Shown here: positions 14,537 through 21,220 of the stretch, one piece after another
Numbering within the stretch: the stretch's first letter is position 1
Layout: every line of letters starts with the position of its first letter
Source: JALYUM01 sp036688685
GTDB taxonomy: Bacteria > Pseudomonadota > Gammaproteobacteria > Burkholderiales > Burkholderiaceae_D
Assembly: GCF_036688685.1 (NCBI RefSeq)
Contig: NZ_JAQQPS010000040.1
Coordinates: 1 to 21,220 of the forward strand
DNA: 21,220 nt
Direction: 5' to 3'
Notes under the pieces: model-generated
The model's input: the letters and a program-made list of their open reading frames with translations, nothing else
Told to the model about the DNA's origin: nothing
The model's database searches: none
Program-made: the position numbers and the translations under genes

Positions 14537-16906
14537 ATGCGACTTCCTGTCCTGACCTTGCTTACCGCGCTGAGCGCGTTGTCCACTTTGCCGGCACATG
14601 CCGCCACGCCCGCCACCCCGATTACCCTCGACCAGGCCATGGCCAATCCCGACTGGATCGGCACACCCGCCGAGCAGGCCTGGTGGCGCTGGGACAGCAA
14701 ACAGGTTTTTTACCGTCAAAAGCGCATCGGCTCGCCACTGCGCGACACCTACCAGGCCGGGGTCACGCCGCGCATCGTGGCCGACGCGGAGCTCGGCACG
14801 CTCGACAGCGCCGCCGTCATCTATAACCGCGAGCGCACGCGCAGCCTGTTCCTGAGAAATGGCGACCTGTTTGAACGCGATCTGAAAAGCGGCGCCCTGA
14901 TCCAAATTTCGCGCGGCATGGCCGGCGTCGCCAACGTCCAGTTCTCCAGCGACGGCAGCAAGGTGCAATACCGCAGCGGCGCCGACTGGTACAGCTGGAA
15001 CCGTCTTGATCGTATCAACGCGCCCGTGGCCCTGCTGCGCGCCAGCAAAGATCCGGCTGCCGCGCCGGATGACGATTCGATGCGCACGCTGCAGCTGCGT
15101 TTGATCACCACCTTGAAGCGCCAGAAAGACGATCGTGACGCCAACCGCGCCAAGGCCGAGCAGGAACGCAGCGCCGACGCATCGCGCGCGCCACTGCCAA
15201 TTTACCTGGGCGACAAGATCGTCATCGACAGCAGCGTGCTCTCGCCCGATGGCCGCTACCTGCTGGTGGTCACCGCGCCGAAAGGCAGCGAAAAGGGCCG
15301 CATCGGCAAGATGCCGCGCTACGTGACCGAATCGGGATACGAAGAATTCGACGACCAGCGCACCCGCGTCGGTCGCAACATGCCGACCCCGAACCTGCTG
15401 AAACTGATCGACCTGCGCACCAATAAAGTGGTGGACGTGCCGTTCGACACCCTGCCCGGCATCACGACCGACCCGCTGGCCGCCATGCGCAGCGCGCAAA
15501 AACTCGATGCAATCAAAGGCAACCGCCCGCTGCGCATCGCCGACGACGGCGACGGCATCCACTGGAACGCGAACGGTACGCAGGCAGCCGTCATGCTGCG
15601 CTCGATCGACAACAAGGACCGCTGGATCGCCACCGTCGATCTGGCCGCGGCCAAACTGAAGGCGGCGCACCGCCTGACGGATGTGGCCTGGGTCAATTAC
15701 GACAACAGCGAGTTCGGCTGGCTGCCGGACAACAACACCCTGTGGTTCCTGTCCGAAGAAACCGGTTACTCGCAGCTGTACACCTTGAACGACGGCCACC
15801 AGCGCGCGCTTACCACTGGCAACTGGGAAGCGTCCGACATCACCTGGTCGAGCGACGGCAGCACCGCATACATGCTGTGCAATCGCGCCACCCCGGGCGT
15901 GTATGAAGTGTGCGCGGCGTCGATCAAAGACGGCGCCACCAAAGAAGTCACCGCATTCGACGGCGGCGTCGAACGCTTCGCCGTCTCGCCCGACCAGTCG
16001 ACATTGCTGGTGCAGTATTCGTCAGCCTACATGCCGTCGCAACTGGCGACCGTGGCCGTGCGCGGCGGGACGACCGTGAAACTGACCGATACCCGCAGTG
16101 CAGCATTCAAGGCGCGCAGCTGGGTGCAGCCGGAAATTGTCGCCGTGCCGTCGACCCATGGCGCCGGCCCCATCTGGGCCAAGCTGTATCGGCCGGCACA
16201 AATGAATGCGTCCAAAAAATACCCGGTGGTCATGTTCGTGCACGGCGCCGGCTACCTGCAAAACGTCACGAAGCGTTATCCGGTGTATTTCCGCGAGCAG
16301 ATGTTCCATAACCTGCTGGTGCAGCAAGGCTACATCGTGCTGGACATGGACTACCGCGCGTCGAAAGGCTATGGCGCCAAATGGCGTACCGCAATTTACC
16401 GCCAGATGGGCCATCCCGAACTGGACGACTACCTCGACGGCGTGAACTGGATGGTGGCCAATCACCAGGGCGACGCGAAAAACGTCGGCATTTACGGTGG
16501 CAGCTATGGCGGTTTCATGACCTTCATGGGACTGATGCGCGCGCCGGACGTGTTCAAATCCGGCGCGGCGTTGCGCCCGGTATCGGACTGGACCACCTAC
16601 AACCACGAGTACACGGCGAATATTCTGAACACGCCGGACGTCGATCCGGAAGCCTATAAGGTATCGTCGCCGATCGAGTTCGCGGAAAATTTGAAGGGCC
16701 ACCTGCTGATCGCGCACGGCATGATCGACGACAACGTGTTCTACCAGGACTCTGTGCGCATGTCGCAGCGTCTCATCGAGCTGAAAAAGGACAACTGGGA
16801 ACTGGCCAGCTATCCGCTCGAACGCCACGGTTTCGTGCAGCCGGAGAGCTGGTACGACGAATACCGTCGCATCAACCAGTTGTTCGAACGCACCCTCAAG
16901 AACTGA
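14537..16906 (+). CDS. Secreted S9-family (dipeptidyl peptidase IV-like) serine peptidase
   Basis: A 789-aa protein. Residues 1-22 form a signal peptide (MRLPVLTLLTALSAL, cleavage after AHA), so it is periplasmic or secreted. Residues about 100-510 are a beta-propeller of DPP-IV N-terminal type (VIYNRERTRSLFLRNGDLFE, FSSDGSKVQYRSG, EFGWLPDNNTLWFLSEETGY). The C-terminal alpha/beta-hydrolase domain carries the catalytic triad: Ser656 in YGGSYGGFM, Asp731 in HGMIDDNVFYQ and His764 in LERHGFVQP. It should cleave dipeptides or short oligopeptides from exported substrates; the exact preference cannot be read. No clear ribosome site precedes the ATG, but the signal peptide fixes the start. It stands alone, 139 bp before glf. 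Confidence 0.92.
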   Translation: MRLPVLTLLTALSALSTLPAHAATPATPITLDQAMANPDWIGTPAEQAWWRWDSKQVFYRQKRIGSPLRDTYQAGVTPRIVADAELGTLDSAAVIYNRERTRSLFLRNGDLFERDLKSGALIQISRGMAGVANVQFSSDGSKVQYRSGADWYSWNRLDRINAPVALLRASKDPAAAPDDDSMRTLQLRLITTLKRQKDDRDANRAKAEQERSADASRAPLPIYLGDKIVIDSSVLSPDGRYLLVVTAPKGSEKGRIGKMPRYVTESGYEEFDDQRTRVGRNMPTPNLLKLIDLRTNKVVDVPFDTLPGITTDPLAAMRSAQKLDAIKGNRPLRIADDGDGIHWNANGTQAAVMLRSIDNKDRWIATVDLAAAKLKAAHRLTDVAWVNYDNSEFGWLPDNNTLWFLSEETGYSQLYTLNDGHQRALTTGNWEASDITWSSDGSTAYMLCNRATPGVYEVCAASIKDGATKEVTAFDGGVERFAVSPDQSTLLVQYSSAYMPSQLATVAVRGGTTVKLTDTRSAAFKARSWVQPEIVAVPSTHGAGPIWAKLYRPAQMNASKKYPVVMFVHGAGYLQNVTKRYPVYFREQMFHNLLVQQGYIVLDMDYRASKGYGAKWRTAIYRQMGHPELDDYLDGVNWMVANHQGDAKNVGIYGGSYGGFMTFMGLMRAPDVFKSGAALRPVSDWTTYNHEYTANILNTPDVDPEAYKVSSPIEFAENLKGHLLIAHGMIDDNVFYQDSVRMSQRLIELKKDNWELASYPLERHGFVQPESWYDEYRRINQLFERTLKN

Positions 16907-17045
16907 TTTTTCTGGCGCAAGCGCGACCGCGTTTCCGTGTTCTAACGTACAGAGTTGCAATTAATGTACGACTTACAATCGTCTGATCTGCGGTAACCAC
17001 GAGTAGGTTCCGCGCGTCAACAACGATGATGAGACAGGACACCAG

Positions 17046-18200
17046 ATGAAAAAGAGTATCGCCATTGTCGGCGCCGGTTTCTCCGGCGCCGTCATCGCCA
17101 ACCAGCTGGCACACGCCGGCTATACGGTCGAGGTTTTCGAGACCCGCCCCCACGTGGCCGGCAATTGCCACTCCGAACGCGATGCAGAAACGGGCGTCAT
17201 GCTGCACGTGTATGGCCCGCACATTTTTCACACCGACAATGAGCGCGCGTGGGAATTCGTCAACCGCTTCAGCGAATTCAAGCCGTACGTGAACCGCGTC
17301 AAGGCGATTACCAACGACCGCGTCTACACGCTGCCGATCAATCTGCTGACCATCAACCAGTTCTTCGGCAAGACCTTCCGTCCGGCCGAAGCACAAGCCT
17401 TCCTGGCCGAGCTGGGCGACAAGACCATCGAGAACCCGCTGACGTTCGAAGACCAGGCGCTGCGCTTCGTCGGGCGCGAATTGTATGAAGCGTTTTTCAA
17501 GACCTACACGATCAAGCAATGGGGTTTGTCGCCCAGCGAACTGCCGGCCAGCATTCTGAAACGCCTGCCGGTGCGCTTCAATTACGACGACAATTACTTC
17601 AACCACAAATACCAGGGCATGCCGGTGGACGGCTACACCACGCTGGTGGAAAAAATGTTCGAGGTGCCGGGCATTAGCGTCCACCTGTCGACGCCCTTCG
17701 ACCCTGCCTCGAAGGCCGATTACGAGCACGTGTTCTATGCCGGCCCGATCGACGCGTGGTTCAGGCACACCGAAGGCCGCCTGCCCTACCGCACGCTCGA
17801 TTTCGAGGTGTTCCGCGACCAGGGCGATTACCAGGGCAATGCCGTCGTCAATTATTGCGACAATGCCGAGCCGTACACGCGCATCACCGAGCACAAGCAT
17901 TTCTCGCCGTGGGAGCAGCATGAAGGCACGATCATGTACAAGGAATACAGCCGCCAGTGCGAAGAGAACGATATTCCGTACTACCCGATCCGCCTTGCGC
18001 GCGACAAGGCGCAGCTGGAGCGCTACGTGAACATCGCGCGGGATGAAGCAAACGTCACCTTTGTCGGCCGGCTGGGCACCTACCGCTACCTCGACATGGA
18101 TGTGACCATCCACGAAGCCTTGAACACGGCCGACAAATTCCTGGCGTGCGCCAGCGACAAGACGAAGATGCCGGCGTTTGTGGTCGATCCGCTGGGTTGA
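17046..18200 (+). CDS. glf: UDP-galactopyranose mutase
   Basis: A 384-aa cytoplasmic flavoenzyme that interconverts UDP-galactopyranose and UDP-galactofuranose, the donor for galactofuranose in surface polysaccharides. The N-terminal FAD motif VGAGFSGAVIANQLA is followed by VFETRPHVAGNCHSE. Typical Glf blocks follow: VYGPHIFHTDNERAWEFVNRF, KTYTIKQWGLSP, RLPVRFNYDDNYFNHKYQ, PEAR-like PIDAWFRHTEGRLPYRTL, and at the end FVGRLGTYRYLDMD. Length is normal. AGGA lies about 6 bases before the ATG. No other polysaccharide genes are in the window, so the target polymer is unknown. Confidence 0.96.
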   Translation: MKKSIAIVGAGFSGAVIANQLAHAGYTVEVFETRPHVAGNCHSERDAETGVMLHVYGPHIFHTDNERAWEFVNRFSEFKPYVNRVKAITNDRVYTLPINLLTINQFFGKTFRPAEAQAFLAELGDKTIENPLTFEDQALRFVGRELYEAFFKTYTIKQWGLSPSELPASILKRLPVRFNYDDNYFNHKYQGMPVDGYTTLVEKMFEVPGISVHLSTPFDPASKADYEHVFYAGPIDAWFRHTEGRLPYRTLDFEVFRDQGDYQGNAVVNYCDNAEPYTRITEHKHFSPWEQHEGTIMYKEYSRQCEENDIPYYPIRLARDKAQLERYVNIARDEANVTFVGRLGTYRYLDMDVTIHEALNTADKFLACASDKTKMPAFVVDPLG

Positions 18201-18202
18201 CC

Positions 18203-18252
18203 AGTCGCCGGGCGCCGGCTGTTCAATCGCGTCGTCGGCGCCTGGCGCGACT
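18203..18252. terminator. Long GC-rich hairpin between convergent genes
   Basis: AGTCGC (18203-18208) pairs with GCGACT (18247-18252), and GGCGCC (18211-18216) with GGCGCC (18237-18242). A small internal loop separates the two helices and about 20 bases form the loop. It fills the gap between the glf stop (18200) and the end of the FecR-like gene (18258). It has no proper T run on either strand, so it is a probable but not classical bidirectional terminator. Confidence 0.45.
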
Positions 18253-18257
18253 GCTTA

Positions 18258-19014
18258 CTAACGCACGACGCATTCGACTGCGCCCTGATTGGCAGTCGCG
18301 CCAACGACCGGGCTCGCCTGAAACGAAGTGAAAGACGGTGGCGCCGAAAACGGGATGCCGGGATTGGTCGGCAAGGTCAGTGGGGGCGAGGTGAAGCTCG
18401 GAGTAAAGCCAAACTGGCCGCTCGTCAAATCGAGCGAACCGCCGTTATTTTTCACGGCGATCTGGCCGTTGAGGACATTCACATACAGGCCCGGCGCGAG
18501 CGACGGGGCCCCGGCTTGCGCGCCCGGGGAGACCGGCGCTGGCGACAACGTCGGGACATACTCGGCGATGAAATACGTGCCATGGATGCCGATGGTGGCG
18601 ACCGGCGTTTTCAGGGCGAATTTTTCCCGGTTGCGTTTGCCCAGCAGGCCGGACTGGGAACGCACGCCGCCATGCACCATGGCTGAACGACGCACGATCG
18701 GCCTCGGGCTGGCTTGCTTCAAAGTTGAACTGTTCAATGACGAAGGTGGTCGACGGCTTGAGCGTGATTTCGCTGTCGTCGATAAATTTCACCAAGGCAT
18801 AGGTGTTTTTCTCCGTCACCATCGTGTCGCCCGACTCGACCCGTGACTGCAAGGCCAGGATCTTGACCTTGCCGTCCGGCTTCTTGACCATCAGCGGCCC
18901 GCTCAGCTGCATCACCGTGCCGGCCACTTGCGCAGCGCAAGTCTGCATGCCCAGGCACGCCAGTCCCAGCGACAGCAGCGAATTAGTTGCAGTAAGTCTT
19001 TTTAATGGAGTCAT
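18258..19014 (-). pseudogene. FecR-domain secreted protein, interrupted by a +1 frameshift
   Basis: Codons from 19014 to 18682 (111 residues) give a signal peptide (MTPLKRLTATNSLLSLGLAC, cleavage near CAA before QVAG) and the first half of a FecR domain (VAGTVMQLSGPLMVKKPDG, VESGDTMVTEKNTYALVKF, DDSEITLKPSTTFVIEQFNF). In that frame the rest turns into Arg/Pro-rich nonsense. The other frame from 18680 continues the domain properly (MVHGGVRSQSGLLGKRNREK, then TPVATIGIHGTYFIAEY) to a stop at 18258. Skipping one C at 18681 restores a 251-aa protein. No known slippery motif is seen, so this is a real mutation or a sequencing error. Such proteins often sit beside large exoprotein genes; here the start overlaps the end of the exoprotein gene by 32 bp. 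Confidence 0.75.
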
Positions 19015-21220
19015 CTTTTTTGCTTCCTGTGGTGGAGTTGCTGTCGCTTTTCGTCACGGACTGCCCGAACTGTTCAACATTACTGAAGCTGCCATTGGGC
19101 GTCGGATTGGGGATTTGTAAGGACGTATTGATGAGGTTGATTGCCTCGCGCACAGCGACAATGACTACCGGGCTGGTGGGCGTGGTCGTCGCTACGCCAT
19201 TGATGACCGGCAGCGTGCCGCTGGCAAATACCGACGACGGCATCTGCACGCTGCCCAGCGGCGCGCGCAGCGTCAACGGCGCACCGTGGCTGTCAATCCG
19301 TACGCCGCTGACGGCGCTGATATTGCCGGTGCGGGCCAGCAGACTCATGCTGCCGGCGGCGCCCGCTTCCAGCGCCGACGTACCATTGAGTGCGATCGAA
19401 GCGTTCGCGTCGAGCGCCAACGCGCGCGCTGCACGCACGGCCGCCGCGCCTTCGAGCGTGATATCGGCGCCGGCCGTGACGGTCACGTCATTGCCCTGGA
19501 TGACGCCGCGTACCATGACCGGGCCGTGCGCCGTCACCGACACATTGCCGCCGTTGGCGTTGATGGCGTGGGTTTCGATGCCGCCAATATTCTCGATGAC
19601 GATATTGCCCGAACCGGTACCCAGGCTACCCAGCAGCAGCTGGCCAGACGCCGTCGTGCTGGTCAGCGCGATGCCGCCGGCGCCGCTATTGCTGGCCGTG
19701 AAGCTGGCAACCAGGTTGCCCTTGTTGTTCAGCGTCGCGCCGCTTTGCGACTGGGTCGTCAGGCTGTCAGTCACCACGGCGCCGCTCTGCGCGATGGCGC
19801 CGCCAGGCGCGCTCAGGCTGATGCTTTGCGCCGCCAGGCTGGCGAAGAGCAGGTCGCCGCTGGCCTGGCTGGCCGCCAGCGCGCCGCCCAGCGCGATGCT
19901 GCCGGCGCTCTGGCTGAAGCTGTTGCTCACTGCCAGGCTGCCGCTGCCGTCCAGCGCGCCGCCGGTTTGCGCATAATTGGCCACTGCCAGAGCGCCCGTC
20001 AGTGCCAGCTTGCCGCCGCTGATCTGCAAGTCGCGCACGGACGCGCTGTCGGTCGTCGCCTGGCCGATGCGCAAGCTGCCGCCGCTCAGGTTCAGGCCAC
20101 GGCCAAAGTTGATGGTGCCCAACACCGTGTCGCCAGCGGCCGCATCGTAAATAATGCTGCCACTGCCGGCTGCGGCGGTGGCAGCCAGCACGTTCGACGC
20201 ATCCGGCGCCACGCCGTTTTCCCAGTTGGCCGCGTCGCTCCACAAGCCGCCAGCCGGGCCGGTCCACGTTGACAGTGCGCGTTGCGCAATATCGGCCTGG
20301 GTCACGCCGCCAGTGTTGCTCAAGGTATAGTTCCCGGCATCGCTACCGGCCAGGCGGAAACCGCTGGCCGTGACGACTTTGCCGGCGCCGGCGTTCTTGT
20401 CGGCGAAAACGCCGCTGCCACCCGTCAGGCTGACGGCATCCTGGGCGATGACGCCGCCCAGCGTGCCGCTGACGCTGGCCGTTTGCGTGCCGTCATACAC
20501 CTTGTTGCTGGCGCTCACGGCGCTCAGGGACAATGCCGCCGGCGTGATGGTGGCCAGCAAACCGGCTGGCGTTACCACGCGATAATTGCCAGCGTCCGCG
20601 CCGCCCAGCGCGACACCGCTCAGCGATACCGGCTTGTTGACACCGACGTTCTTGTCCGCGAAGCTTGCCTGGACGGCGACGCTCAGGATATCGCCGTCGA
20701 GGCGGTCGTCGCCGAGGCTGACGCTGGCGCTGCGCGTGCCGTCGTAGACCCTGTCACCGCCGCTATAGCGCAGATTGAGCGCGCGCGCCGTGATATCCGC
20801 CGTCGTCGATCCGGTGGTCGATGCCAGCGTGTAGTTGCCCGCATCGGCACCCGACAGGCGCACATCGCTGACCACGACCGCTTTACCGCTGGCCGCATTC
20901 TTGTCGCCAAAAACCGCAGTAGCCACAACTTTCAACACATCGCCACCGATGCGATTGTCGCTGCTGGTGACGCTGGCCGCCGTGGTGCCGTTATAGGTCT
21001 TGTTGACGCCGGCAAAGCTGGCACTCAGTTCAAGGGCCGTGATGGCGGCGGACGTCGAAGCCGTGCTCGACGCCAGCGTGTAGTTGCCCGCATCCGCACC
21101 CGACAAGGTCACGCCGCTGACCGAAACAGCCTTGCCACTGGCCGCGTTCTTGTCGCCGAAGGCCGCCGTCGCCGCAACATTCAACACATCGCCGTCGATG
21201 CGGTTGTCGCTGCTGGTGAC
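18983..21220 (-). CDS. Filamentous-haemagglutinin-like exoprotein with YDG/MBG repeats (C-terminal part; start outside window)
   Basis: The frame is open to the right edge, so the start, the signal peptide and any TPS secretion domain are missing. 745 residues are visible. The first ~320 are YDG/MBG-type repeats of 83 residues (KTYNGTTAASVTSSDNR, DRVYDGTRSASVSL, NKVYDGTQTASVSG; each ends near GADAGNYTL). A segment beginning TWTGPAGGLWSDAANWENGV resembles autotransporter-associated repeats. Glycine/alanine/serine-rich beta-helix sequence follows (GGIALTSTTASGQLLLGSLG, GGNVSVTAHGPVMVRG). The C-terminus is polar (SDSNSTTGSKKDDSIKKTY). This composition is typical of large secreted adhesins exported by two-partner secretion; the partner transporter is not in the window. 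It is probably in one operon with the FecR-like gene. Confidence 0.85.
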   Translation of the reverse strand, partial: VTSSDNRIDGDVLNVAATAAFGDKNAASGKAVSVSGVTLSGADAGNYTLASSTASTSAAITALELSASFAGVNKTYNGTTAASVTSSDNRIGGDVLKVVATAVFGDKNAASGKAVVVSDVRLSGADAGNYTLASTTGSTTADITARALNLRYSGGDRVYDGTRSASVSLGDDRLDGDILSVAVQASFADKNVGVNKPVSLSGVALGGADAGNYRVVTPAGLLATITPAALSLSAVSASNKVYDGTQTASVSGTLGGVIAQDAVSLTGGSGVFADKNAGAGKVVTASGFRLAGSDAGNYTLSNTGGVTQADIAQRALSTWTGPAGGLWSDAANWENGVAPDASNVLAATAAAGSGSIIYDAAAGDTVLGTINFGRGLNLSGGSLRIGQATTDSASVRDLQISGGKLALTGALAVANYAQTGGALDGSGSLAVSNSFSQSAGSIALGGALAASQASGDLLFASLAAQSISLSAPGGAIAQSGAVVTDSLTTQSQSGATLNNKGNLVASFTASNSGAGGIALTSTTASGQLLLGSLGTGSGNIVIENIGGIETHAINANGGNVSVTAHGPVMVRGVIQGNDVTVTAGADITLEGAAAVRAARALALDANASIALNGTSALEAGAAGSMSLLARTGNISAVSGVRIDSHGAPLTLRAPLGSVQMPSSVFASGTLPVINGVATTTPTSPVVIVAVREAINLINTSLQIPNPTPNGSFSNVEQFGQSVTKSDSNSTTGSKKDDSIKKTYCN
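20474..21220 (-). repeat. Three tandem 249-bp coding repeats (YDG/MBG units)
   Basis: Equivalent points recur at 21220, 20971, 20722 and 20473 on the minus strand, exactly 249 bp (83 codons) apart. The first two copies (21220-20972 and 20971-20723) are very similar at DNA level; both begin GTCACCAGCAGCGACAA. The third has diverged, and a fourth partial unit follows to about 20271. More copies may lie beyond the right edge. Confidence 0.8.

Noticed and set aside
16955..16979. Sigma-70 promoter for glf (TTGCAA and TACAAT)
   Set aside because: The boxes are only 13 bases apart, too close for a normal promoter, and there is no better -35 box.
20474..21220. CRISPR-like or intergenic repeat array
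   Set aside because: The repeats are 249 bp, in frame, contiguous and encode YDG/MBG domains. There are no short repeats with unique spacers.

Overview
The window looks like the chromosome of a GC-rich betaproteobacterium, most likely an Oxalobacteraceae member (Massilia/Duganella/Janthinobacterium type). That placement is inferred from the gene set, protein style and codon bias; no rRNA or marker gene is present to prove it.

Region 1 (1-2276). At the left edge, on the minus strand, lies a decayed piece of an aminoglycoside-phosphotransferase-like kinase. A secreted CocE/NonD-type serine hydrolase runs rightwards from 372. Its 3' end overlaps the end of the nitrate reductase gene by 28 bp.

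Region 2 (2249-12382, all minus strand) is a complete nitrate assimilation locus. Read in the direction of transcription it is nasT (ANTAR antiterminator), nasS (cytoplasmic nitrate sensor), a regulatory leader, then a tight operon: NarK-type nitrate transporter, nirB, nirD, a NirB-like FAD oxidoreductase and nasA. Nitrate enters by the transporter, is reduced to nitrite by NasA (fed by the FAD protein), and nitrite is reduced to ammonium by NirBD. The leader between nasS and the transporter gene is the best find. It carries a textbook sigma-54 promoter. It then has three consecutive hairpins, each with a six-base loop of the A-x-x-G-x-x type that ANTAR proteins bind, where the described motif has two. 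The third hairpin shares its 3' arm with an intrinsic terminator. A second sigma-54-type element lies directly against the nasT start codon.

Region 3 (12457-14403). A ROK-family regulator without the family's zinc motif reads leftwards from a good sigma-70 promoter that is overlapped by an inverted repeat. An AT-rich intergenic stretch follows. After it come two tiny rightward genes, an 88-aa protein of unknown function and a 36-aa single-pass membrane peptide.

Region 4 (14537-18200). A secreted DPP-IV-type S9 peptidase and a UDP-galactopyranose mutase (glf), both rightward.

Region 5 (18203-21220, minus strand). A filamentous-haemagglutinin-like exoprotein with 83-residue YDG/MBG repeats, cut by the right edge. 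It overlaps a downstream FecR-domain protein gene that is broken by a single-base frameshift.
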